A DNA stretch of 64,000 nt from Pelagibius sp. CAU 1746 (GTDB lineage: Bacteria > Pseudomonadota > Alphaproteobacteria > Kiloniellales > Kiloniellaceae). The position numbers were made by a program, and so were the translations under genes. Where the stretch lies: contig NZ_JBDOQT010000001.1 in the NCBI RefSeq assembly GCF_039839785.1, forward strand, positions 3,410,001-3,474,000, given 5' to 3'. Each line of letters starts with the position of its first letter. Position 1 is the stretch's first letter. Shown here piece after piece: positions 8,264-16,268 of this stretch. The notes beneath the pieces are model-generated. The model had not been told where the DNA came from, did not search any database, and saw nothing but the letters and a program-made list of their open reading frames with translations.

Positions 8264-9438
8264 CACGCCGCCTTCCTGCCGGCGGCTTCCACCACCTTGG
8301 CGGCTGCCTGGCCCAAGCTCTGAGCAAAGGTTACGGGAACGCCCTGCGACATGAGGATCTTGCGCGCCAACTCGCCGTTGGTCCCCGCGGCGCGGACGAT
8401 GAGCGGCACGCGCAGCCCTTCCTCCTTGCAGGCCGCGGCAATGCCTTCCGCCACGGTGTCGCAGCGCAGGATGCCGCCGCCGTAGATGTTCACCAGGATG
8501 GCGCGCACCTCCGGATTGCGCAGCAGCAGTTTGAAGCCATGGGTGATCTGCGCGCGGGTCGCCTCCGGGCGCACGTCCATGAAGTCAGCGGGCTCGCCGC
8601 CCTGCTCCGTCAGCAGATCGACGGTGGCCAGCGCCAGCCCCGCGCCATTGACCATGACGCCGATATTGCCTTCCAGGCGGACGTAATTGAGGTTGTAGTC
8701 CCGCGCCTCGAGTTCCGCCGGATCGACCTCCTCCTCGTCACGCAGATTGGCCAGGTCCGCGTGGCGGAACTGGGCGTTGTCGTCCAGCACCATCTTGACG
8801 TCCAGGGCCAAGAGTTCCCCCGCAGCGGTCACCGCCAACGGATTGATCTCGATGAGGCTGGCGTCGAAGTCCTGGAAGGCCGCGTTCAGCGCCTTCATCA
8901 GGCCGACCGCCTGATCGGCGGCCGCGCCCTCCAACCCCAGCTTTCCGGCCAGAGCCGACGCGGCGGCGTCCTGCAATCCGCCCAGGGGATCGACCTCCAG
9001 GGTCAGCATCTTGTCCGGCGCCGCGGCCAGCCGCGCCTCGATATCGTTGCCGCCCTCGCGCGCGGCGATAATCGCCACCCGCCCCGCCGAGCGGTTGACC
9101 AGGGCCGCCAGGTAGATCTCGCGGTCATGATCGACGGCTTGCTCTACGTAGACCGAACGCACCAGCTTGCCCTTGGCGCCGGTCTGCGGCGTCACGAGGC
9201 GGCGCCCCAGGAGGCCCGCCGCCGCGTCGGCCACGGCTTGCGGCGACTCGCAGAGCTGCACTCCGCCGGCGTCCTGCCGCAACCCGGCGTGGATCTGCGC
9301 TTTGACGACCCAGCGGCCGCCTCCGATGGCCCGGGCGGCCTCAGCCGCCTCATCAGCGCTGCGCGCTACCCGGCCGGCGGGGCTGTTCACACCATGCCGC
9401 CGCAACAGTTCCTTGGCTTGGTATTCATGGAGGTTCAT
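8263..9438 (-). CDS. Atypical SucC/MtkA-like acyl-CoA ligase (ADP-forming), beta subunit
   Basis: The 391-residue protein starts MNLHEYQAKELL and has the ATP-grasp and ligase-CoA domains of succinate/malate-CoA ligase beta subunits, including EINPL (about 197-201) and VNGAGLA. Two signature loops are changed: HAGGRGKAGG of the nucleotide site is HAGLRQDAGG (50-59), and the near-invariant DVGGGA is DVRPEA (288-293). The later NIFGGIxRCD appears as NIYGGGILRCD. With the adjacent alpha subunit it should make or use an acyl-CoA at the expense or gain of ATP; these changes place it outside the standard TCA-cycle enzyme. It is the first gene of the ligase-formate dehydrogenase operon, 91 bases downstream of a TGGTATACCA operator. 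Confidence 0.8.
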   Translation of the reverse strand: MNLHEYQAKELLRRHGVNSPAGRVARSADEAAEAARAIGGGRWVVKAQIHAGLRQDAGGVQLCESPQAVADAAAGLLGRRLVTPQTGAKGKLVRSVYVEQAVDHDREIYLAALVNRSAGRVAIIAAREGGNDIEARLAAAPDKMLTLEVDPLGGLQDAAASALAGKLGLEGAAADQAVGLMKALNAAFQDFDASLIEINPLAVTAAGELLALDVKMVLDDNAQFRHADLANLRDEEEVDPAELEARDYNLNYVRLEGNIGVMVNGAGLALATVDLLTEQGGEPADFMDVRPEATRAQITHGFKLLLRNPEVRAILVNIYGGGILRCDTVAEGIAAACKEEGLRVPLIVRAAGTNGELARKILMSQGVPVTFAQSLGQAAAKVVEAAGRKAA

Positions 9439-9528
9439 GGATCCGCCCGCCTCATCATCCTTGAAAGCAAAATCAATGACTAAGACAGCGTTTTCTCACG
9501 AGGTCCCGGCATTTGGCTTTCTGGCATA

Positions 9529-9538
9529 TGGTATACCA
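9529..9538. promoter_or_regulatory. Putative FCD/GntR operator upstream of the acyl-CoA ligase-formate dehydrogenase operon
   Basis: A perfect 10-base palindrome TGGTATACCA fits the T.GT..AC.A core of FadR-subfamily GntR operators. It is nested in a wider repeat with arms TTCTGG (9519-9524) and CCAGAA (9536-9541). It lies 91 bases upstream of the SucC-like start, in the 237-base gap after tctA. Two close relatives occur at 13102 and 21171. Confidence 0.6.
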
Positions 9539-9675
9539 GAAGCCCTCCCACCAGCAATCGTTTTATCCCCTCGAACGCTGACCGGGACCCATGGATATCC
9601 GATCCGCCAGGCCCGCGACCAGGGTGTTTTTGGGGAGGGACAGGCCCGCACAGCCGCGGGCCCGCCCCCGCCTTC

Positions 9676-11202
9676 TCAACCTTCCGACGCGCCGGCCGTA
9701 GCGGCCTCCTTCTTGGGCAGGAACTTCCGGATCACCGGCACCAGGATCAGCCCGACGGCGCAGAGCAGAATGATGCCGGAAATGGGACGCTCCACGAAGG
9801 TCATGGGATCGCCCTGGGAGGACAGCAGCGACTGCCGCAGCGAGCGCTCCGCCAGGGTGCCGAGCACGATGGCCAGCACCGCCGGCGCCACGGGGTAATC
9901 CAGCTTGCGCAGGATGTAGCCGGCAACGCCGAAGAGCACCATCAGCCAGACGTCCGACAGCAGCGCATTCGGGGAATAGCCGCCGACCAGGCACAGCACG
10001 AAAATGATCGGCGCCAGGATGGTGAAAGGCATCACCAGCACCTTCACGAAGACCGGGATGAAGGCGATGTTGATGATGACCGTGAAGATGTTTGCCATGT
10101 AGAGCGAGCCGATCAGGCCCCAGACGAAGTCCGGGTGCTCCACGAAGAGCAGCGGTCCGGGGCGCAGACCCCAGATGATCATGCCGCCCAGCAGGATCGC
10201 CGTGGTCGGCGAGCCGGGAATGCCCAGCGTCAGCATCGGCAGCATGGACCCCGTCGAGGCCGCGTTGTTCGCCGACTCAGGCGCCGCGACGCCGGTGACG
10301 TTGCCCTTGCCGAAGGCCTCAGGGTTCTTGGAGAAGGTCTTCGCCAGGCCGTAGGCCATCAGCGAGCCCGGCGTGGCGCCGGCCGCCGGCAGAATGCCCA
10401 CGAAGTATCCCAGCAGGCCGCTCCACACCGCGGTGAAGAAGTACTCCCTGGCCCGCTTCACGTTCTCGACGATGCTTCTGAAGGTCGACTTCACGTAGTT
10501 GACCTGCATCTTGCCGCCGCTGGTCTCCATGGTCCAAAGGATCTCGCCGATGCCGTAGATGCCGATGGCGAGCACCAGGAAGCTGATCTGGCGCTGGAAG
10601 GCGGAGAGGTCGAAGAAGACGAGGCGCGGCTTGCCGGAGATGATGTCGAAGCCGACCGTCGCCAACACCAGACCTATGAAGATCGAGAACAGGGTTTTCG
10701 GAATGTCGTCACCGCCCAGGCCTACGAAGGTGGCGAAGGCCAGCACCATGAGGGCGAATTCCTCCTGCGGGCCGAACTTGAGGGCGAAGGCGGCCAGCGG
10801 CGGCGCGGCCAGGGTGAACAGCACGACGGACACTGTGCCGCCGATAAAGGACGCCAAGGCGGCGGCCATCAGCGCTTGGTCGCCCCTGCCCGACATGGCC
10901 AGAGGTCTTCCGTCGAAGACCGTCGCCACGGCCGTCGATGCTCCCGGAATCCCAAGCGTGATCGATGAGATCGCTCCACCGTACATGGCGCCGTAGTAGA
11001 TCGCTGCCAGGAAGATGATGGCGGCATTCGGCGGCACCAGAAAAGTCAGCGGCAACAGGATGGCGACGCCGTTCACGGAGCCCAGGCCCGGCATGGCGCC
11101 GACGAAGAGGCCCACGATGCAGCCCACGACCATCATCGTGAGGTTGATCGGCTGAACAGCCTCCAGCAGGCCGCCCATGAGTGGTTCGATGATAGTTTCC
11201 AT
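9676..11202 (-). CDS. tctA: Tripartite tricarboxylate transporter, large permease TctA
   Basis: The 508-residue integral membrane protein has the TctA signatures: an N-terminal GLFVGAMPGLG motif with YYGAMYGGAISSI, and a repeated second-half version around YFVGILPAAGATPG and GIPGSPTTAILLGG, giving about 11-12 membrane spans. It forms the channel part of a secondary, binding-protein-dependent carboxylate symporter. It is third in the order tctC-tctB-tctA. The substrate is not set by sequence; placement between the two halves of an oxalate/formate gene set and the shared operator upstream of tctC suggest oxalate or a related dicarboxylate. Confidence 0.93.
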   Translation of the reverse strand: METIIEPLMGGLLEAVQPINLTMMVVGCIVGLFVGAMPGLGSVNGVAILLPLTFLVPPNAAIIFLAAIYYGAMYGGAISSITLGIPGASTAVATVFDGRPLAMSGRGDQALMAAALASFIGGTVSVVLFTLAAPPLAAFALKFGPQEEFALMVLAFATFVGLGGDDIPKTLFSIFIGLVLATVGFDIISGKPRLVFFDLSAFQRQISFLVLAIGIYGIGEILWTMETSGGKMQVNYVKSTFRSIVENVKRAREYFFTAVWSGLLGYFVGILPAAGATPGSLMAYGLAKTFSKNPEAFGKGNVTGVAAPESANNAASTGSMLPMLTLGIPGSPTTAILLGGMIIWGLRPGPLLFVEHPDFVWGLIGSLYMANIFTVIINIAFIPVFVKVLVMPFTILAPIIFVLCLVGGYSPNALLSDVWLMVLFGVAGYILRKLDYPVAPAVLAIVLGTLAERSLRQSLLSSQGDPMTFVERPISGIILLCAVGLILVPVIRKFLPKKEAATAGASEG

Positions 11203-11296
11203 GTCCGATTACCGCCTGCGTTTCCTTATTTGATCTCTGCGTATGCGACCCGGACATCGGCCCCGGCGCATACCACCGATATGCCCGAGCCAGAAG

Positions 11297-11806
11297 TCAG
11301 TAGATGAGGTCGTAGAGCGGGTAGTAGAGCGGCTCGAGTGCGGACAGGCCCTTCGGCAAGGGGGTGCTCAACGCCCACTCGAACAGGCAGAACATGACCA
11401 CCGGTGCGCCGATCGCCAGCGACATGGTCATGGTCCAGGAATGACGGCCGAGAAAACGGACGAAGGCGATCATGAACAGGAAGACCGCGATGTACATGCC
11501 GACTAAGTGCGTCGCCAGCAACAGCAGCACCAAGCCCACCGCGACGGGGGCCACGACGGCCAAAGCATCGATGGAGATGAAGGGCTCCTCCGAGCGCGAC
11601 TGCGGCGTCACCCGGCGGAACCACCTGAAGATCGTCCAGAGGCAGCACAGCAGCATTCCGGTTGCCAGCCAGAAAGGCCAAGCGCCGCCGCCAGGGCCGC
11701 TCTTAGGCACCCAGCCGATGTTGAGCTCCGTGCTCTTCCACATGATCCCGGCGGACATGATGGCGAGGATGACCGCGACCAAGATTTCGGCAGTACGAAC
11801 CGTCAT
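11297..11806 (-). CDS. tctB: Tripartite tricarboxylate transporter, small permease TctB
   Basis: The 169-residue protein has four predicted membrane helices, the last two around WTMTMSLAIGAPVVMFCLFEWALSTPLP-like sequence, and ends with the PLPKG...P(L/Y)Y segment common in TctB. It starts with a membrane-targeted helix (TAEILVAVILAIMSAGI). It is the small membrane partner of TctA and lies between tctC and tctA; the 94-base gap to tctA and 153-base gap to tctC are compatible with a single transcript. Sequence conservation in this family is low, so the call rests mainly on size, topology and context. Confidence 0.88.
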   Translation of the reverse strand: MTVRTAEILVAVILAIMSAGIMWKSTELNIGWVPKSGPGGGAWPFWLATGMLLCCLWTIFRWFRRVTPQSRSEEPFISIDALAVVAPVAVGLVLLLLATHLVGMYIAVFLFMIAFVRFLGRHSWTMTMSLAIGAPVVMFCLFEWALSTPLPKGLSALEPLYYPLYDLIY

Positions 11807-11915
11807 ACCGGCGCCTCCTTAAAACGCACAGCTTCGAGTACGATCTGAACAGACCTGAACAGCTTTGAGTTGGGTCCGGATGCGGCCGCAGGGCCGCTGC
11901 AACTGCGCAAGGAAC

Positions 11916-11943
11916 GGGGGAGCGATCCGGAGGTCACTCCCCC
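11916..11943 (-). other. Intercistronic hairpin after tctC
   Basis: Arms GGGGGAG (11916-11922) and CTCCCCC (11937-11943) flank a 14-base loop, 16 bases after the tctC stop on the minus strand. There is no T run, so it is more likely an mRNA-stabilising or processing element than a full terminator. Confidence 0.4.
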
Positions 11944-11959
11944 TTCCCCATAACGTGAG

Positions 11960-12958
11960 TTACTCGCCGGTGATGGCCTTGGCTCCGACCTTCGCGATCA
12001 GAGCTTCGTGGCGCGCCAGCTGCTTCTTGTGGAATTCAGCCAAATCGTCGCCGGCAACCCAGTTGTCACACATCAGGCCTTCGTCGGTGCAGAACTTCTG
12101 CCACTCGTCCGATTTGAAGACCTTCTCGAAGAGACCGATGTAGAACTCCTGAGCTTCCTTCGACATGCCCGGAGGCGCATTGAAGGACCGCTGCATGAAG
12201 TAGACGATGTCGTGGCCCAGTTCCTTGGCCGTCGGCACGTCCGGGAAGGCCGCGAGACGCTCGTCCGTGAACTGAACCAGCGGCCTGCTCTGTCCCGCCT
12301 TGTAGAAAGCCATCTGCTCGGAGGGATTGTTGACCGTCGAAGCGATGTGCTTGCCGATCAGGTTCTTGGCCACGGTGCCGCCACCCGGGAAGGGAATGTA
12401 GGTGATGTTCTTGATGTTGTATTCGGCCTGCAGCATGGCGAAGAGGATCGAATCCTCCTGGCCCTTGCCGGTGCCGCCTACGTTCCAGGTATCAGCCGCC
12501 TTCACCGCCTTCACCCAGTCGTCCAGCGAGTTGATGCCGCTGTCGGAGGTCACCCAAAGCTGGAAGGTATCCAGCGCCATCAGGCCGATCGGCGTGAACT
12601 TCGTCACGTCGACACCCAGGCCCTCGTTGATGATCGGTGTGGTGTAATAGCTGTTCAGCGTGACCAGAACCGTATGATCGTCGCCAGCCTTGTCCTGGAG
12701 ATAACGCAAGGCCTCGGCCCCCGAACCACCAGGCTTGTTGATCGGGATGAACGGCCGTGGCGACAGTTTCTTCTGGTCGATGATGCCTTGGATCAGACGC
12801 GCGAGCTGGTCGGCGCCGCCGCCAGTGCCCGCCATGATGATCATCTCAACGGGCTTCTTCGGTTCCCACGCCTGGGCCGGCGTTACGACGCCCGACACCG
12901 CGACGCTCAGGCCCAGCGCAAGCGCGCAGCCGGTCAGAGCTCTTCTCGTAACTGTCAT
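11960..12958 (-). CDS. tctC: Tripartite tricarboxylate transporter substrate-binding protein TctC (Bug family)
   Basis: The 332-residue periplasmic binding protein has a signal peptide (TRRALTGCALALGLSVAVSG, cleavage likely after TPAQA near residue 30). The mature part begins with the Bug-family pattern WEPKKPVEMIIMAGTGGGADQLAR, followed by the family's PGGSGAEALRYL loop and the late segment with LGHDIVYFMQRSFNAPPG. It delivers its ligand to TctAB. It is the first gene of its operon, with a TGGTATACAA operator 144 bases upstream of the start. An oxalate-type ligand is inferred from context only. Confidence 0.92.
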   Translation of the reverse strand: MTVTRRALTGCALALGLSVAVSGVVTPAQAWEPKKPVEMIIMAGTGGGADQLARLIQGIIDQKKLSPRPFIPINKPGGSGAEALRYLQDKAGDDHTVLVTLNSYYTTPIINEGLGVDVTKFTPIGLMALDTFQLWVTSDSGINSLDDWVKAVKAADTWNVGGTGKGQEDSILFAMLQAEYNIKNITYIPFPGGGTVAKNLIGKHIASTVNNPSEQMAFYKAGQSRPLVQFTDERLAAFPDVPTAKELGHDIVYFMQRSFNAPPGMSKEAQEFYIGLFEKVFKSDEWQKFCTDEGLMCDNWVAGDDLAEFHKKQLARHEALIAKVGAKAITGE

Positions 12959-13101
12959 GCTGATTTACCTCCCGTGGTTTTGGATAGGCGTTCAGGGTAT
13001 TCCCCATAGGGTTGAAACCCTAGAACAAACTGAACCTTGAACCTTATCCTTTTCCTTATTTCTTAGCGTTCCATAGGCGCAACACGACCATCCATGGTGT
13101 G

Positions 13102-13117
13102 TGGTATACAAAATACC
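13102..13117. promoter_or_regulatory. Putative FCD/GntR operator upstream of tctCBA
   Basis: TGGTATACAA at 13102-13111 is the relative of the palindromes at 9529 and 21171. It overlaps a second perfect dyad, GGTAT-ACAAA-ATACC (13103-13117). It lies 144 bases upstream of the tctC start codon in an AT-rich stretch. Regulation of the transporter together with the catabolic genes follows if the three sites bind the same protein. Confidence 0.5.
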
Positions 13118-13528
13118 GGCAAGTTTGGTCCAGGTCTACTCTTCTTATCGTCGAAACAGGAATTAGCGGCCTTTATTGCACTGCGGCATTTTACGACTTT
13201 GAGCCTTAGAGATGTCTCATTCTCTGTGTTTCTCAATACTGAGCAAATAGTTAGACCGCATGTTCCGGGATACCCCGGCACCGCTTCCCGCGCGGGGCGA
13301 CCACACCCCTTCGCAGGCGCACCATCGAATGCGCCGGCCGCGCGCCGGGCATAAGCATACGCCGACCCGGCGCGAGCGGCGAGGAATGACATTGGTCTGA
13401 AAATTAAACCACAAGTTGATAGGGACGCAGCCGGCAAGGCCGTCCCGCCTGGCGGACAAGGCCGGACGGCCGGTGTCGCACGGTACGGCATTACCTGCCC
13501 TCTGCGGCCGCCCCGCGGAGCGGCCGAC

Positions 13529-13552
13529 GGCGGAGGTCGGAACGCCTCCGCC
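13529..13552 (-). terminator. Hairpin at the end of the oxc-frc-fhs-usp operon
   Basis: Perfect 8-base arms GGCGGAGG (13529-13536) and CCTCCGCC (13545-13552) lie directly after the stop of the universal stress gene on the minus strand. No T run follows, so termination efficiency is uncertain; a 3'-end stabilising structure is equally possible. Confidence 0.45.
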
Positions 13553-13554
13553 CT

Positions 13555-14415
13555 CTAGTGCATAAGCAGGATCGGCAGGTCGGCGTGATCGACAACATAT
13601 TGCGTCACTCCACCCATGATCAGTTCGCGCTGCCGGCTCTGGCCGTAGGCGCCCATCAGAAGGCAGTCGGCGCCGGCGTTCCTGGCGACTTCGAGCAGCG
13701 CCTTGCCCACCGAGGAAGAGCCCCGCTCGAACGTCTGCAAGCTGCAGGAAACGCCGTGGGTTTCCAGGTAGACCTTCGCTTCCTCGGCGGAGATCGGCAG
13801 AGCCTTCCCCGAAGGCGCGAGAATCACCACCGCATCCGCCTTCTTCAAGACCGGCAAGGCGGCGGTCATGGCGCGCGACGCCTCGCCGCTGCCGTTCCAG
13901 GCGATGGCGATCTTGGCGCCCAACTGCGAAACCGGCTTCGCCGGACACATGAGTACCAGCTTGCCCGACTCCAGCAGCGCGGCCTGCAGGGTGTTGAGGC
14001 CCAAGCCTTGCTCGTGGTCGGGCTGCGGCACCGCGATAAGATCGACCAGGCGCCCACGCAGGCCGATCACGTTCGCCTGCTTGCCGGTGGCTTCCCGCCA
14101 GGTGGCGGATACGGCGTCCTGGGGCCACGGAAAACCGTCGACCTCCGGAAGGCCGCGATCCGCACAGTAGTCATCGAACAGCTTGCGGATCTTCTCCTCT
14201 TCCTCGTCGGCGAGGCTGCTGGCGGAGCTCACGATGCTCTTGCGCAGGCTGGAGGGGATCGGCACGCCGTAAGGGATCATGTCCTCGGGCTTCGGCCGGC
14301 AATGGAGCACTTCCAGATGTGCATTGTGACGCTTGGCCAGGCTCAAGGCATGATCCAGCACGCCCTCCCCCTTACCGTCGCCACGAACCGGCACCAAGAT
14401 CGAACGCAAAGTCAT
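13555..14415 (-). CDS. Universal stress protein (UspA-type)
   Basis: The 286-residue protein opens with MTLRSILVPVRGD and ends with GADCLLMGAYGQS...GGVTQYVVDHADLPILLMH. The C-terminal half is a canonical UspA fold with a nucleotide-binding pattern G-2x-G-9x-G-(G), close to the ATP-binding form. The N-terminal half is a second, more divergent Usp unit containing a charged insert around EEEEKIRKLFDDY. It is the last gene of the minus-strand run that starts at gntR, 116 bases after fhs. A role in tolerance of acid or energy stress while using oxalate is only a guess from position. Confidence 0.85.
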   Translation of the reverse strand: MTLRSILVPVRGDGKGEGVLDHALSLAKRHNAHLEVLHCRPKPEDMIPYGVPIPSSLRKSIVSSASSLADEEEEKIRKLFDDYCADRGLPEVDGFPWPQDAVSATWREATGKQANVIGLRGRLVDLIAVPQPDHEQGLGLNTLQAALLESGKLVLMCPAKPVSQLGAKIAIAWNGSGEASRAMTAALPVLKKADAVVILAPSGKALPISAEEAKVYLETHGVSCSLQTFERGSSSVGKALLEVARNAGADCLLMGAYGQSRQRELIMGGVTQYVVDHADLPILLMH

Positions 14416-14531
14416 CCAGATTCCTCCCTGTAAGCCTGCTTCGGCTTATTCTTGCAGGTGTCAACCGGCCCCTTCGGCGGCCGGGATTTCTCGCCATCCC
14501 TTTGCCGGCCGCCGAGGGTTGTAAGCGGCCC

Positions 14532-16205
14532 CTAGAAGAGACCCTGTATCTGACCGGCATCGTCGAGCCGGATGCTGTTGGCCGAGGGCACGCGCGGCAG
14601 ACCCGGCATGGTCATGATCTCGCCGCAGATGGCGACGATGAAGCCGGCTCCGGCGGAAAGGCGCACTTCGCGCACCGGCACCGCGTGATCGCTCGGCGCG
14701 CCGCGCAGGTTGGGATCGGTGGAGAAGCTGTACTGCGTCTTGGCCATGCAGACCGGCAGGTTACCGTAGCCCTCGTCCTCCCACTGCTTGAGCTGATCGC
14801 GCACCTTCTTGTCCGCAATGGCCCCGGAGGCGCCATAGATCTCCTTGCAGATCGTATCGATCTTCTCGAAGAGAGGCAGCTTGTCGTCATAGAGCGGCGC
14901 GAACTTGGCGCCGCCGGCATCGAGCAGGCCGACCACCTTGTTGGCCAGTTCCTCGGTCCCCTCGGACCCCTTGCCCCAGTGCTCGCAGATCACCGCCTCG
15001 ACGCCCTGGCTCTCGGCGAATTCCTGGATCGCCGCCAGCTCCGCTTCGCTGTCCTTGATGAAGCGGTTGATGGCGACCACGGCCGGAACACCGAACTTCT
15101 TCACGTTGGCAATGTGCCGGCCCAGGTTGGCGCAGCCCTTCTTCAAGGCGTCGACGTTCTCGTCGCCCAAAGCGTCCTTGGCGACCCCGCCGTGCATCTT
15201 CAGTGCCCGCACCGTGGCGACGATGACCACGGCCTCGGGATTGAGGCCGGCCTTGCGGCACTTGATGTCGAAGAACTTCTCCGCCCCCAGGTCTGCGCCG
15301 AAGCCTGCCTCGGTGACCACGTAGTCGGCCAGCTTCAGGGCCGCCTTGGTGGCGGAAACAGAGTTGCAGCCGTGGGCGATGTTGGCGAAGGGGCCGCCAT
15401 GGATGAAGGCCGGGTTGTTCTCCAGGGTCTGCACGAAGTTCGGCATCAGCGCGTCTTTCAGCAGCACGGTCATCGGGCCGTCGGCCTTCACGTCGCGGGC
15501 ATAGATCGGCTTGCGGTCGCGGGTATAGGCGATGACGATATCGCCCAGGCGCTTCTGGAGGTCGGCCAGGCCGTCGGCCAGGCAGAAGATCGCCATGATC
15601 TCCGAGGCCACGGTGATGTCGAAACCGGTCTGACGCGGGAAGCCGTTGGCCACTCCGCCCAGGGAGGTGATGGTGTCGCGCAGCGCCCGGTCGTTCATGT
15701 CCAGCACCCGGCGCCAGGCGACCCGGCGCGCATCGATGCCCAGCTCGTTGCCCCAATAGATGTGATTGTCGATCAGGGCCGAGAGCAGGTTGTGGGCCGA
15801 GGTGATGGCGTGGAAATCGCCGGTGAAGTGAAGATTGATGTCCTCCATCGGCACCACCTGGGCATAGCCGCCGCCGGCGGCGCCGCCCTTCATGCCGAAG
15901 CAGGGGCCCAGCGAAGGCTCGCGCAGGCAGATCATGGCCTTCTTGCCGATACGGTTCAGGCCGTCGCCCAGGCCCACGGTCGTGGTGGTCTTGCCCTCGC
16001 CGGCCGGCGTCGGGGAGATCGCCGTCACCAGGATCAGCTTGCCGTCCTTGTTCTTCTTGATGGACTCCAGATAGTCGAAGCTGACCTTCGCCTTGGTCGG
16101 CCCGTACTGCATCAGGGCCTCCGCCGGCATGTCCAGCTTGGCGCCGATCTCGGTGATCGGCTTCATGTTGGCTTCGCGGGCAATTTCGATGTCGGACTTG
16201 GGCAT
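14532..16205 (-). CDS. fhs: Formate--tetrahydrofolate ligase
   Basis: This enzyme joins formate to tetrahydrofolate using ATP, giving 10-formyl-THF, or runs in reverse to release formate with ATP gain. The 557-residue length is standard. Visible signatures include the P-loop-like [15 protein letters not shown], the [20 protein letters not shown] block, HLTGD-type [15 protein letters not shown], and [13 protein letters not shown]. It lies 63 bases downstream of the formyltransferase-type gene in the oxc-frc operon, which links oxalate-derived C1 units to folate metabolism. Confidence 0.97.
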   Translation of the reverse strand: MPKSDIEIAREANMKPITEIGAKLDMPAEALMQYGPTKAKVSFDYLESIKKNKDGKLILVTAISPTPAGEGKTTTTVGLGDGLNRIGKKAMICLREPSLGPCFGMKGGAAGGGYAQVVPMEDINLHFTGDFHAITSAHNLLSALIDNHIYWGNELGIDARRVAWRRVLDMNDRALRDTITSLGGVANGFPRQTGFDITVASEIMAIFCLADGLADLQKRLGDIVIAYTRDRKPIYARDVKADGPMTVLLKDALMPNFVQTLENNPAFIHGGPFANIAHGCNSVSATKAALKLADYVVTEAGFGADLGAEKFFDIKCRKAGLNPEAVVIVATVRALKMHGGVAKDALGDENVDALKKGCANLGRHIANVKKFGVPAVVAINRFIKDSEAELAAIQEFAESQGVEAVICEHWGKGSEGTEELANKVVGLLDAGGAKFAPLYDDKLPLFEKIDTICKEIYGASGAIADKKVRDQLKQWEDEGYGNLPVCMAKTQYSFSTDPNLRGAPSDHAVPVREVRLSAGAGFIVAICGEIMTMPGLPRVPSANSIRLDDAGQIQGLF

Positions 16206-16268
16206 AGCGCTATTCTGCCTGTTCTCTAATGATTGCTGTCTGTCTCGGCGGGCCGGAACGCTTCCTGC

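Larger units (their letters stand above)
12959..13554. other. Intergenic region between tctC and the universal stress gene
   Basis: This 596-base gap contains no convincing gene. The tctC-proximal half is notably AT-rich for this genome and holds the tct operator at 13102 and presumably the tct promoter. The distal half holds GC-rich inverted repeats, including the hairpin at 13529-13552 that follows the stress-protein gene. Short open frames here lack ribosome-binding sites and family signatures. Confidence 0.6.

Noticed and set aside
7388-9438. Calling the SucC/SucD-like pair the TCA-cycle succinyl-CoA synthetase
   Set aside because: Several signature residues differ in both subunits and the operon lacks sucAB, lpd or mdh; a paralogue with another substrate is more likely.
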